Shown here in pieces: positions 11,622 to 22,738 of a DNA stretch of 64,000 nt. The notes beneath the pieces are model-generated. The model was given only the letters and a program-made list of their open reading frames with translations, was not told the origin of the DNA and made no database searches. How positions within the stretch are numbered: the stretch's first letter is position 1; each line of letters starts with the position of its first letter. Where the stretch lies: NCBI GenBank assembly GCA_911728435.2, contig OU452210.1, positions 7,130,001 to 7,194,000 of the forward strand, given 5' to 3'. The position numbers and the translations under genes were made by a program. This stretch comes from Apoderus coryli. Its lineage: Eukaryota; Arthropoda; Insecta; Coleoptera; Attelabidae.

Positions 11622-11655
11622 ATTTATAATAATAATGTCTTTATTAGCAATATTA
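11622..11655 (-). mobile_element. LINE 3' tail, reverse orientation
   Basis: On the minus strand it reads TTGCTAATAAAGACATTATTATTATA, the same AATAAAG plus TTA-repeat plan as the tails at 5591-5614 and 50403-50425. It directly abuts the TATAA array. Confidence 0.4.
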
Positions 11656-12002
11656 TATAATATAATATAATATAATATAATATAATATAATATAATATAA
11701 TATAATATAATATAATATAATATAATATAATATAATATAATATAATATAATATAATATAATATAATATAATATAATATAATATAATATAATATAATATAA
11801 TATAATATAATATAATATAATATAATATAATATAATATAATATAATATAATATAATATAATATAATATAATATAATATAATATAATATAATATAATATAA
11901 TATAATATAATATAATATAATATAATATAATATAATATAATATAATATAATATAATATAATATAATATAATATAATATAATATAATATAATATAATATAA
12001 TA
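11656..12002. repeat. Pure (TATAA)n microsatellite, about 69 copies
   Basis: A 347-bp array of the pentamer TATAA shows no interruption in the given sequence. It lies between a LINE 3' tail on the left and a mariner remnant on the right. Such perfect length suggests recent expansion, or an assembly-limited length. Confidence 0.98.
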
Positions 12003-12019
12003 GGTCCGGTGAATACGAT

Positions 12020-12235
12020 AACTGAGGAATGATATATGTTTTTTTCGGTCTTAGCCCTTTTCGCCGCTACTCTTAATATGATTGGGCTGTGCTTTCGACG
12101 TCATAACTATATACCCTTGTTTCGTCACCAGTTATGACCCTTTTGAGTCTGGATCGTCATTCAACAGCTCCTGGGCGAAGCTCATGTGTCGGTTCCCTTG
12201 GTCAAAATTTCGCTGACACAGGTTTTATGCTCAAT
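12020..12235 (-). pseudogene. SETMAR-type mariner transposase remnant, central part
   Basis: The minus strand reads AQELLNDDPDSK, then in another frame TGDETRVYSYDVESTAQSY. The latter is the motif around the first catalytic Asp (family TGDExWVYGYDxETKxQS). Then RPKK follows. The catalytic Asp is kept. Frameshifts separate the blocks and the remaining catalytic domain is missing. Confidence 0.7.
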
Positions 12236-12264
12236 GGCTATTATATTGGTTTCTTAATAGGCCA

Positions 12265-12345
12265 AATAAATTGATGTATATATATCTTTATCAGCATGGT
12301 TTCAGGCCAGGTTTTTCCATGACTGCTTTACAATCATACTTATAT
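12265..12345 (+). pseudogene. Short LINE reverse transcriptase fragment
   Basis: The plus strand reads YQHGFRPGFSMTALQS, close to the RT motif QHGFRPGxSTxTAL of Jockey/CR1 LINEs. Nothing further can be followed. Confidence 0.45.
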
Positions 12346-12349
12346 CTAT

Positions 12350-12953
12350 GTCCACTGGGTAACAGTAGTTTTTGGGGTTGTTAGGCCGTCAACCCGATAA
12401 ACCGTCATAGAATTTGTCTGTTACGCAGATATTCTTCTCCTAAAGAACATGATCTTGTAGTTTAGAAAGCAGTCAGCCGAAAAGATAGATTTCCATTTCA
12501 GGCTTTTTTTACACTTATTTATTTAAAAGTATTTGTTGAGGAAGATTGTCGTTGATTTCTATGATTGGGCAAGAACGGATGTTTAAAATGTAGTAAGAGT
12601 TCCAAAGTCATGCTCGAAGCAACTATATTTTTGGGCGATCTCGTGAATAGGTAGATTTTCTATACAAATGATGAACGCATGAAGGTGATTCAGTAGTGTT
12701 TAATAATTTCAATATTATGCTGGTTCACTATTGACTTGCCAATGGCATGGCCCTGTCAGTTGGTTTGATCACCAAACGCGCAGAACAAAGAAAGGAAATA
12801 AGGAAAACCCAAAATGTGAAATACAAAACCACCTCAAAGCATTAACATTTTGTACCAAGAAACATTTTTGAAATGTACTTTTCTCTTGTACGTCACTTTT
12901 ATTGGGCTATTTGATTTATTTAAACATTGGTTATAGGTAAATAAAATTAAACA
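12350..12953. other. Unassigned DNA
   Basis: No gene or repeat was recognised in this stretch between a LINE fragment and the hydrophobic frame that follows. Confidence 0.3.
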
Positions 12954-13225
12954 TTACTCTATGACTACTGCATAAACAATACAAATCGCACCAAACATTA
13001 CTAGAAAAAGTAAGTTACCTATAACAATGCAGGCTAAAAATCCTGCCGCAAGTAGAAACATAATCTCGATCTGTTTAACATACGATCTAAGGAAAATTGA
13101 GCATTTGTCGGTGTTCTTGTAAACGAAAGAAAAAAGTAAATAAAGGATATAAAAAGAAATAAGAAGCAAACGTTCCCGACAAGTTTTACCTTTCACTGGC
13201 TTGACTTCAATACGTCAATTTATTC
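12954..13225 (-). CDS. Unrecognised hydrophobic open frame
   Basis: An open frame of about 90 codons on the minus strand ends in a TAA. It has a basic N-terminal segment (PVKGKTCRER) and two strongly hydrophobic stretches: LLLISFYILYLLFSF, and a longer C-terminal one containing IEIMFLLAAGFLACIVIG. It looks like a small two-segment membrane protein or an exon of one, but there is no upstream ATG before an in-frame stop and no family was recognised. AT-rich DNA easily produces hydrophobic frames, so chance is a serious alternative. Confidence 0.18.
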
Positions 13226-13847
13226 AAGCTTTTTGAATAAAATTTAGTTAAAGAATTTGCGTTTTCATTCTGTGAGAATGAAAGAAAAAGAAAGAGGCCC
13301 CATAGTATTACAGTAATACTTCAAGCATGATAATGGAATTATAAATCAATCCACTTGTAACTGTAGGGACAGGAATTGAATTACCCAGTGGTCAACTATC
13401 AAATTCAGTTAATTCAGTGATAAGTGTGCTTAACTGCTGTTACAATGTTATATATACCCAGTGCATTACGATTTTTATATTGTTGTGCATGATTCATTCA
13501 TTCATGGAAATATATTGTTACATTTTCATTAATTATTTAGACTAAATTCATTCAAAAAAATACTGCTAATACTTAATCGGCTTCTATGTTGACATATCTA
13601 CAGGTTCTTTATTAGATAATATGTTTTCTCTTTTTTTCTTCAACCTTATTTCTTGATTTTTCGCTTTAAAATCAAATAATGGCTTATAAAAATAGTTTTA
13701 GATATATGGATGATTTTATCTTATCACCTAAATAATACCAGTGAAATATGATCCAAATTAATAAATTATATTTAACTTTCTCTTCAAAATCAAAATTTGG
13801 CTTGTAATTTTATTTTTTTCTATTAATATATGCTGAAAAAGTGTGAT
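13226..13847. other. Unassigned AT-rich DNA
   Basis: No coding or RNA features were recognised. Confidence 0.3.
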
Positions 13848-14090
13848 CGAATCGAATATATCCATATATTTCTTGCATCTCTATTAATGAAAGAAAGTTG
13901 ACATTTAGAGCATCCGCGTCAAACTAAATGTATACCGGTAGGTCTGCAATTTTGTTTACAGAAACATTCGTCACGTCAAATACTACTAATATTTTATCAT
14001 TTTTGTATACATTTTTCACAATTGTTTAGCAATTTGGGATATATCAAAATGTTTCAAATTTTCCGCGCTATATCATGACGTATAATCATA
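13848..14090 (+). repeat. Dispersed repeat D3, copy A
   Basis: This matches 48297-48530 on the opposite strand over about 240 bp. Landmarks shared exactly or nearly so are TTTCTTGCATCTCTATTAAT, GAAAGAAAGTTGACATTT, ACATTCGTCACGTCAAATAC and TTTTCCGCGCT. Identity is roughly three quarters by eye. There is no shared open frame and the class is unknown. Confidence 0.75.
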
Positions 14091-14258
14091 ATAATATTTA
14101 TTTTTCCATTGCATTGGCCCATTAACAGGAAACAAAAAGTACAAACATACTCGTATTAAAAATAATACATATACGTAAAGACAAGAAAGAAGAAATCAAT
14201 ATTCACAAATCACAGACAAAAATAGAAACTAAGCATTAAACAATAATAAAATAATTTC

Positions 14259-14360
14259 CTAAAGGGTTTTTGGCGTCATTGATAGAGCGTGCGCTTCGCA
14301 TGCGGAAGGTTCTGGGTTCGAATCCCAGCACTGGCAATATGTTTTTTCTCATTTTTGAAT
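14259..14360 (+). mobile_element. tRNA-Ala-derived SINE-like element, copy A
   Basis: The 3' half of a tRNA is clear. The T arm CTGGG-TTCGAAT-CCCAG at 14312-14328 contains a perfect box B. The anticodon loop TTCGCAT at 14295-14301 would read CGC (alanine). GAGC at 14285-14288 is the 3' D-stem strand. The 5' acceptor and D stem do not pair, so it is not a functional tRNA. A second copy at 39325-39425 (minus strand) shares the unusual CGTCATTGRTAGA in place of normal tRNA-Ala sequence, as well as flanks AAGGGTT upstream and TTTTTGAATAA downstream. Common flanks show a dispersed family rather than two independent tRNAs. Confidence 0.7.
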
Positions 14361-14937
14361 AAAGTAGTTACTTTGTTACGTTAGTTTATTGGAAGTAATG
14401 AAAATAATACAATAATAATAATGATTATTAAAATTCTGTTATTATTATGATAATTTTTTGAGTTGTGACAAAACTTAAATTACTTAAAATATGTTTCAAT
14501 CTTCCTTACTTCTCTAGAGCGATCCATCTTTGCTAGGTAAATATTCAGCCGCCTTGTATAAGTAAAATTAGAAAAATTAAATAATAAAAAATAAAAATGT
14601 TCCATGTTAGTTACATCAGCAAATATTTTACAATTACTGTTTTTGACCTGCAATCATCAGCGACAGCTTATTTTCAGTTTGAACAGTGGATATATCTATG
14701 GGAAAAAGTGCATAGGCGACAACCCTTGATTTATTTCAGATGTCGTTTAATCACGTTTATATGACGTGACTGCCAACACCAAAATAACCTGATATGTAAT
14801 TTGGATCTTAATTGAAAATTGAAATATATTTTTTTAATAATCGTATATGATTCTACTTTTTTGTTTTTGTGAAATAGTAGTTTAATTTTCAAAATTGCGT
14901 AATTGCTCGATTTTTTTAAGCGAAGTACAGTCGCCAC

Positions 14938-15610
14938 TGTTTATAATGAGACTCTCTTAATGTAAAAAGCCCTGTATATGGTAAATCTTTAAAATGAGTG
15001 GCACTCTATATAATAAAATTTTTACCGGACTCCTATGTATAAATTTTTATGCATTTATTGAGATCATGACCTTTTCGGGTTTCCCATTTACATTTTTATA
15101 TGGCATTTTTTGAAAATGTTCTTAGTGCGTTCATAACCTCTAATGGTAGCCAATAAAGCAGGTAGATTTCTGTGAGACACCTGGGGAATTCCTAACCCTC
15201 GAAATCGCAAATTTAGGTTCAGCTGGTTTTTGTTTAATAGTCAAGTAAGATGTCTAAGCATGTGTTTTTAAGTTTAGCTGAGAAAATTAAAGTTTTGGAG
15301 GAAGTTGATAAAGGCTGCAAAAAATTGATGTTGCTGCAAAATTCGGCATTTCCCCAAGTTGTGTATCTCTGATAGTAAAAACTCGCGAAACTATCATCAA
15401 GGAAACTAATGTTCCAAGCAGTCGAAAACGAGTACGGGTGTGTTCTTACGAGGATGTAAATGAAGCAGTTTTACCCATCAAAACATACCAATATCGGGAA
15501 ATGTAATAAAATATATATGTCGCTCTACAATTTGCTCAAGAATTGTTTCTTAAATTTTGACAAGTGTAAAGTACAGATAACATTCTCACGAAGGATATCT
15601 GCTAGTCCGA
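14938..15610 (+). mobile_element. pogo/Tigger-type element, 5' end and HTH-coding part
   Basis: TA followed by CAGTCGCCACTGTTTATAAT at 14938 is a Tigger/pogo-type terminal repeat. The ATG at 15250 opens MSKHVFLSLAEKIKVLEEVD, the CENP-B/pogo N-terminal helix-turn-helix. A frameshift in an A-run follows, then AAKFGISPSCVSLIVKT. The linker SSRKRVRVCSYEDVNEAV leads into the second DNA-binding domain (NIPISG, ALQFAQELFLKF, FDKCK in three different frames). The DDE domain is missing here. A pogo C-terminal piece lies at 18856-19699 in the same orientation and may be the same or another copy. Confidence 0.8.
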
Positions 15611-16030
15611 CCCCAAAAGTATCCTGGATACTTGGGACATTGGGCAAAGTTCCCTAGTAGAGACGGGCAGTTGTCTTCTCGAGACTGAGTAATAGGGGGG
15701 AGAGTTATCCGTTGTTAGTCATGTGAGGTGTCGGTGCGGATCGCCCTTCGCCCTACACTAGTATCCGAGAGTAAGTAATGCACGGTCCCTCCCCTTCTGC
15801 CAAATTATGCCGGGCCACGGCGATGTGGTACTAGTATTTGATCTAGTAGCCCCAAGCATCTGACTTGATCCTGCGAACCGTTACTATTCAAGGTATTAGG
15901 TCTACTTAATAATAGACCATGTGCATTATATACTCTTGAGAGGGAACATGAATCGTGGCAAGTCGGAATCAGATCACCCTGAGTATCCGAGACGATGTCA
16001 TGTGCAGTGTAACCTCCGCTCATGTAGCTG
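15600..16030. other. GC-rich block of unknown origin
   Basis: This 430-bp block is markedly richer in G and C than the roughly 30% GC surroundings. It interrupts the pogo element and holds an open frame on the minus strand (15805-16023) without recognisable motif. The composition resembles the coding or 5' untranslated part of a younger transposon, but no family was identified. Confidence 0.4.
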
Positions 16031-16794
16031 AGCAGTCGCTTGAGGTTAGAATTATTGTTATGTCTTTACATTTCAATTCGAAATGGGTCACATTTGACTG
16101 TCTCTGTTTATTATGCTATAAGATTTTTAATGACAGCGATACATTGAAAATTCTATATTGTGCTTATTTGCAATCAAAGTTGTGAATCGGTCTGATTATC
16201 TAAGACAATTATTTAATAAATTCACTGAAAAATGCGCTAGCCATTTTCTTGAACAACAATGTATTAGCTATAGCTTCGAATAAATAAGCAGAACAGAAAT
16301 TATTGGAAGCCATTTCACTTGAACAAGAAAATAAAGAACTAATAAAAAAAAGCTTGTAGGCAGCTCAAAACAAACTTATTGCATTCAATGTAACAAAAGG
16401 CAGATAATAAATTTTGGCATGAGGTAAAAAAAAATTGTCATCCCTATGTACTTGTATATAGAATAACATAAAAGGTTTGTGTTGGTTGTGAAATGGCTTG
16501 CTCCCTATTTTTTACTTTGTTATCTAACTTTCATCAATCATTAGAAATTTTAATATCGCCCAAAAACATATTATGAGTAAATTCACAATATGTACCGTGA
16601 CAACATGATGGTTTCCTCAATTTTATAGTCTTGGTCATTTTGAGTTTTATGAATATAAAAAATATTGCACTCGCTAAACTTATGACCATGACCATATTGT
16701 TTTTATAGATTAGGTAGGTAGGCATACAATACAACATGTTATTTATTTTTGATGTTATATTTAAGTGCAAATGTAACTACGGGAAATTTATATA
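16031..16794. other. Unassigned AT-rich DNA
   Basis: No gene, RNA or repeat was recognised. Confidence 0.3.
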
Positions 16795-17075
16795 CAGGGT
16801 GCCACGCGGTGACCGTCCATTAAAAAATCTCTGGACGTAAAGCGATTTAAATTCTGAAATTTTACATCACGCTTGACTCAGATGAAATAACAGCGTCGTT
16901 GTGCGACTTCCTGTTATACCGGAAGTAGGTGTCAACTTGCTTGTTTCAAATAGGACATTCCATATATTATTTCATTATTGGATTCTACATAAAATTCTAG
17001 ATAAATTTCATGTATAATGTCCTATACCTAATTCTAACCGTTTTTGACATATTCAAAATTTTGCGTCAATTTTTT
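16795..17075. mobile_element. CAGGGTGCC repeat family, copy A (5' part)
   Basis: After TA, the sequence CAGGGTGCCACGCGGTGACC begins a repeat that is colinear with 26876-27130. Shared words are TTCCNGTTATACCGGAAG, TTGGATTCTACRTAA and TTTCATGTATMNTGTCCTAT, plus CCGTTTTTGA. The right end is not found, so this copy is truncated. It is a non-coding mariner-type MITE by its TA and CAGGG terminus. Confidence 0.7.
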
Positions 17076-17790
17076 TTTTTATTTTTCCAAATTAACTTTG
17101 CACTTAGATGATTTCAAACTTTTCGTGGACCTAGACTGTCCATGAAGATTGAGGCTGAAGCTGAATGATAAACTCCACGCACAATGGACTATTTCTATAA
17201 ATATCCTTATAAATAAATACGACGTACCTACGTTTCGGCAATTTTTTTTAATTTTGCCTTCTTCATTATTAATAATAAAAAAATTAAAATTATTCACAAT
17301 TACTAGGCGACTTTTAATGTGTCAATTTCTCTTAATTTAAATTGAGGGAAAATCATTTTGTCTAACCGGTTTTTGTTTCTCTCGTTGCTAAAATTAATTG
17401 ATAGGTAATCAAACATTTAACATATTTATATACTTCTAGAATCGTTTTCTGTTCTTTTCTTTTATGTAAATATTTTATATTGAATTGTGATGTGATGAGC
17501 TAATAAAAATCTTGTTAACTATTATAAGGAGATAATAATTTTTTGCTTCAATTCGTATTTGGTTATAATTACTTTGCAATAAAAATAATTTATATCCATA
17601 CATATTTGGTAGCCATTCATGTTATATTGGTTATTGTTATCAGTGTTGGAGGCTTACGAGGGGGCGGAATTTACTGACCTGCAACCCTAATAGACTTCTC
17701 AGATCTATCAATTAATTTGTTTATAACTGCTAAATGCTGAATTTTTTGGTGGAAAAAATATTTTGAAACTACTCTCTTCACTATTTATCC
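17076..17790. other. Unassigned AT-rich DNA
   Basis: Overlapping open frames on both strands at 17079-17340 lack protein signatures. Confidence 0.3.
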
Positions 17791-17794
17791 CTCG

Positions 17795-17950
17795 TAACTT
17801 TCTTACCATTTTTAGGAACAAATAATAATCACCCGGAGCCAGGTCTGGACTATAATATGTAGGGTGGATGATTTAGAATATCGAATATCTTGCACTGACC
17901 TTTGATATACCAAGATGATCATGCAGAATTTTGAAAAATGGTTGGAGTAT
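17795..17950 (-). pseudogene. SETMAR-type mariner remnant joining HTH to DDE end
   Basis: The minus strand reads ILHDHLGISKVSAR, the conserved block between the HTH and catalytic domains of SETMAR-like mariners. It is followed almost at once by LNHPPY and SPDLAPGDYYLF, the third catalytic Asp region. About 150 residues between them are deleted. The catalytic Asp (GDYYLF) is kept. Frameshifts are present. Confidence 0.7.
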
Positions 17951-18589
17951 TGGTTGATGGTTTTAATAATAATTTGAAAAATCTATTAGATACGGTCAAA
18001 GTAGTCAGCCTATGCGCGAGGAATTATATTTTATCATATCATACGGGTTGTACTTTTAATGTCGCTATTATACACCAACCTCTAAACCAAGAATGTGTAC
18101 TGTTTCTGCAGTGCCAGTCTATAATCTGTATGTACCTGTAAAGTATAAAGGAGGTAATCAAGGTAGATATGTGCAAATGAAAGAAATTTAGAGGATTTTC
18201 CTCTGCGATTCAACGACTTGCATTCACATAGTATGTATTTTACTGCTTCTGGCTACTTATTGCACGCGAAAAATTCTTCTACTGGGGTATTGTCAGTCAT
18301 GATTCCTGTCTATAGTGATAGTAGCTCGCTTTGGACAAGGTCCCAGTATTCTTTGCGTTTTCTGATTTCTAGTGCTTTGCCAGTTTTCTCATTTACATCG
18401 ATTCTTGGGTGTCCTTGTACTTAAAAATAATTTATCTCTATTCCATTCTCTCAGAACTATTATCGGTTGCTCAATACATTTATGTTTCAGTTTAGAGCAT
18501 GTGAAAAACATTTTTTTGTCTGAAATGAGTTAGCTCTTTCTACAGATCGAATTATTTTCGGGTCAACGTAAGACAACGCCCACTAGCAA

Positions 18590-18850
18590 AAACATAACCC
18601 ACAGCCCGTTCTAGCTTCGTGTTGATGTGAAGTTTGAAAGAAACACAGATTCTCTACCAGCCTGCACCAGACATTGTAGTGGTCCCACCACATATTCGAG
18701 TTCATGGAGACACACTTCAGAACATCGAGAATTTCTCTTACCTCGGCAGTATTCTCGCGGCGAACACAAGTATCAATGATGAGAATCAGCATCGTATAAG
18801 ATGTGTGTCGCATTATAAAAGAAAAGCTACTCGTCAGTCATAGGATGAAG
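18590..18850 (+). pseudogene. LINE endonuclease-RT fragment, post-catalytic region
   Basis: The plus strand reads ILYQPAPDIVVVPPHIRVHG, then NFSYLGSILAANTSINDE. This matches the conserved stretch after the YVDD box in a widespread group of animal LINEs (KTxVMYQPAPG...VxxFxYLGSxLSxDxSIDDEI). The frame is open for about 65 codons and then joins the pogo fragment at 18856. Confidence 0.75.
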
Positions 18851-18855
18851 AGAGC

Positions 18856-19699
18856 ATGCAGCTCCAGCATCCTAGAAGACGTGTTACAATTTATGAAGAA
18901 GTGGGAGAACTGTTTGGTGAGGCTTTTGTTAAATCGGCAGTTATGCAAACTGCAATTAATGGTTTCTGGAAGACTGAAATCCTGAAGAGTTTCCTGATTG
19001 GATGTTTGCTTCCTCAAAAACTACAGAGCGAGAGAGAACTAAATAGAGAAGAAAAGGAATCTACGACACCCAATTTGGACAAGGATTTAGGCGAAGAACT
19101 CGATAGAAATTCTACTTCATCTACAAAACCGACAGCTGCATAATTATTGGCTCCGTTACCTCCACGTATCGATTCTTCTCGACCAGGCTGTAGGTCTTTA
19201 GACTCCCACACTGCAAATCATACTAACATCTCTTCAACTCCTAAATAATCTATACTACTAAATCTGAGAGTTTAGAAGCAACATTCACCAAACTAGTGGG
19301 TAATTTTTCAGTTTCTCCAAAAGAGATTTTTCAGATCCCTAAGGCAGCCAGGAAGCCATCCAACGATAACAGGAGGAGAGGAAAGACTATTGTAATAACT
19401 TCATCTCCTTAATAAACCTGAGTTGGAATAAAAATCTCCTGTCGCAAAAAAATTAAAACTAAATGAAATGAATAAAAAAGGAAAAAATGTGGTAAAAACG
19501 CTGCACCAAAAACAAAATTGGTTTTAAATTACCAATTTCAGATTCTGATAGTTTGGAGGAAGAAGATAATGATGACTATTTTCATGCTCTAAATCGAACG
19601 AAGGTTGGATAAAATGGGTGTCTTGTCAAATGGGCTCATGAAGCCTGTAGTTCCTATGATGATGTAGATGAAGTTTTTAAATGCGACTTCTGTTCATAG
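18856..19699 (+). pseudogene. pogo/Tigger transposase C-terminal region
   Basis: It opens with RRVTIYEEVGELFGEAFVKS and AVMQTAINGFWKTEI, the conserved end of the DDE_1 domain of pogo-like transposases (LFGxAFxxAAxxxxAINGFRxTGI). An acidic, serine-rich tail follows. Near 19620-19695 a decayed Cys/His cluster reads VKWAHEACSSYDDVDEVFKC and DFC, the PHD-like C-terminal zinc region of this family. Stops occur at 19141 and elsewhere. The third catalytic Asp lies upstream and is absent. Confidence 0.75.
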
Positions 19700-21059
19700 A
19701 TTTTTGATTTTTGGTTCACACATTTTTTAATAAATATTTGATTGTCTCCCTATTAGTCTTTTTATATGGTATTTAACTTACTACCCGGTTTTATCATACC
19801 GGTTGGACAAAATCCGGTATTTTGTAATATTTTTATAAAAATCCAAAAATATATGTACATAAGAATATTTATAAAAATTGACATAGGTAGGTATATCAAA
19901 CTTAAGTCATTCGGGAATATTTTAATCTACAACAACCGTTTGTTATTCTAAAATTGCACGAGAAACAGTTTTTGTACATCTCTCCTCCACTCGGAAGGTA
20001 TCTACGGGGAAACTAAACTATGTTCTGTTTATTTTATTCAGCATTATTACGCTAAATATAATTACATTATCTTAATTTTGTTGGTGCTCTAAGTTAACGT
20101 TATTTTAAACAGTAATAAAAACTTAATTTATTTTTATGAACTTTTATACCATTATCCAAAAGTAGGAAGAGTCTATGTGTTTCATGTTTTAAAGTAACAA
20201 AGGATATAACATTATGTTCATTTTAGACAAAATTTCAATACCTACCTATAACTGGGCCGCCACTGTCTTTGCACAAGTCTTACATCAGCTATAATTACCA
20301 TAATTAGACAAGTTACAACTGTCTATCTCTATAATATAAGAAAATGTTCCTGGCAGCATTTTTTACAGTATGTAGTATAAATTATATGTCAGCAATGTTT
20401 TACAAAACGTTTTACTTTACTAGTTTTTAAATATAAATCGGGTGGGAGATGGGCGTGTTGTCAGTCCCACACTGCGCGGCTCTCAGACGTCACGCCCACA
20501 CCACAGGATCAAATTGAAAACACCTGAAGTTCAATTTAAAAAGAAAGTTTTTACTATTTTCTACTTCTTCGGTTCATTTTTTGTAAATATTTGAATGGTT
20601 ATTGGTGCGGATATATCCTCATTATGTTTAATATAGAGTACCTATATATTTACTATTATTCACATAAATGTTATTGTTGTATTTATTTTTCTAATTATTT
20701 CCAGTGGATATAGGTAGTTAGTTACGTCATATATATTCTAGTGATTTATCTGTTAAATAATAGGGTAGATTTTATTGGGGGAGAAAAAGTAGTGGTATAT
20801 TTTAATCGACTGCATATAGGTATAGGTATCAGGACTAACTTGCAGAATACTACCCCTCTTTTGTGCTATATCGTTTTTAAAAACGTGTAATACATGGAAG
20901 TTAAAATAATTCAGTAATTTATTTTAACACTGCAATAGGGTTGTTCATAAAGTAGAACTTTATTTAAGTCTACATACGCTAAAAAGGGAGGGCCGATGGG
21001 TCACATTTATACCTAAAACCAGCAATAATATTCAATTAAATGCCAGTTTTCTTTTTTAC
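19700..21059. other. Unassigned DNA with a GC-rich hairpin at 20446-20503
   Basis: No gene was recognised. A GC-rich 60-bp patch carries GATGGGCGTGT and its near-inverse CACGCCCACAC about 40 bp apart and could fold. No tRNA or known small RNA pattern is seen. Confidence 0.3.
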
Positions 21060-22055
21060 TTCATTAGGGTTAATCAGTCTCTCTCACCACTATTTACTTT
21101 CTCTCGCTAGAGAGTTGGTCCACTGTCTTTGATGTAGATCGGAATAAGCTTATAGAATCTTATACTTGCCACCACTCCTGACGTCCATGGTATCTACAAA
21201 TCAGCAGTAGCGCGACAAGTAAGTCGCAAATCTACGTTGTATTCTCTCCAAACTATTCGAATGAACAGCGTAACCCGGAATCCAAATCAAATAACTGAGG
21301 CGTACTCCCCCATGATCTAACAAACGAATTAAAAAGTAAGATAAGTGTTGGACAAGAGTAGAAATACTTAGAGTTTCGCATTACGAAACCCAAGTCGCAA
21401 TAATTTCAGCAACATGCGTCTCCTGAAGCTGAGCTTGTCATCAAACCATACGCCCAAATCACTCACCCCAGAACACTTCCCAAGAATCTGAGAGTTAATG
21501 ATATAAGCAAAGTTAATTGGGTTCAATTTGCGTGAATAAGTTACCGAACAACATTTATTTAAATTTAGGTGAAGTCTGTTTCAACTAATATAACCCATAG
21601 TCACTCTGTAAATCCAAATAGTCCAGATCAGAGGTAATACAGGAATAAATTTTAATGTCATCGGCAAACAATAACGAGTTACACATAAATAAAAGTGGGT
21701 CCAACACTGACGCCTGCGGAATACCAGAGGTTGCTCGGATATTGACAGATCTAAAACCTCGATATGCAACATACTGCATGCGGTTCTGGAAATATAAGAG
21801 GCCCGAAGAAAACCCAAATTCAACCAACTTACTTAAGAGGATTCCAAAAGCCTTAGAAAAGTCAGTATATATGACATCGACTTGACCACCCCTATCCAAC
21901 TTTTCAGCAACGCATTGAGATAAGACAGCAAGGTTGGTAGACGTAGATCTCTTCATATTAATAGCACGGGAACCTGTCTTTAAAACCCCCTTCTTATAAC
22001 GGTTTGCCTAACTATGAAACTCACTACCCAGCGAAGTCATTCCTGAATGAGATAT
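21060..22055 (-). pseudogene. LINE reverse transcriptase, Jockey-like, several blocks
   Basis: From high to low coordinates the minus strand reads KRSTSTNLAVLSQ, QVDVIYTDFSKAF (first catalytic Asp), a deleted palm segment, SGIPQASVLDPLLF, then LLFADDIKIY with the FADD catalytic pair. Further down come the post-RT blocks VSDLGVWFDDKLSF and RLGFVMRNSKYF. The order fits a Jockey-clade RT, 5'- and 3'-truncated, with frameshifts. A 123-codon open frame (21585-21956) covers the core. Confidence 0.85.
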
Positions 22056-22479
22056 AACTAGCGGCTTTTAAGTTTCTCAATAATTTCCCTTTTGTGAAAT
22101 GAATAAATCATTGAAAAAAATCGGTACAATCAAATATCGAATGACTGATAAAAGGCTTATAGTTATTTTAACATAATCGGTGCATTATAAATAATTTGCA
22201 ATTTGTTTATTATCAGTTATCTATTCAGTGCAGTACCTACTTGTAGGTACGTTATAAACAGAGTACCTATCGAATATGAAACTGCTATATGATCGCAAAG
22301 GAGGACAGCAAAATTGTAAAACTGTTAGAGTTGCGAAAAACAATGAACTAACATCATCTATAGTCAAGTTGCACGCATAGAATGGATCGACGATTTAAAT
22401 CAATAATTGCTCTGATTCATGATTTGTTTCGGGTGTCCAAATATTTCTGAGGTTTTGCTAATTATCTTGGTTTATGCAT
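22056..22479. other. Unassigned AT-rich DNA
   Basis: No gene was recognised. Confidence 0.3.
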
Positions 22480-22600
22480 GCAACTGTAGGGCCGAACATC
22501 TTCATTACTGATGAAGAGATTCTACGAGTCGATGGTTTAATAACCTGAGGAACTACTGGTACTCAATACACATACGCGAAAGCCTTGCCCAATTTATTTA
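22480..22600 (+). pseudogene. Possible mariner transposase fragment
   Basis: The plus strand gives FITDEEILRVDG, then after a frameshift LRNYWYSIHIRESLAQF. This parallels the DUF4817-type block FTDEASFxxxG...RQNxRYWxxENPHWxRESxxQ around the first catalytic Asp. The match is short and diverged. Confidence 0.4.
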
Positions 22601-22738
22601 TATATTTCACTTTATTCGTGTTTTTTCTTATAATTAGTCCAAGCCACACAATGGGCCCATACCTCGAAGGAAAAGTCTTATATTTTTGAACAATGGTTTA
22701 CGCACAAACATCGTAATATCACCTCTTCTTGAATTGAT

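Noticed and set aside
14259..14340. Functional tRNA-Ala (CGC) gene
   Set aside because: The acceptor stem and 5' D stem do not pair, and flanks are shared with a second copy elsewhere, so it is a repeat derived from a tRNA.
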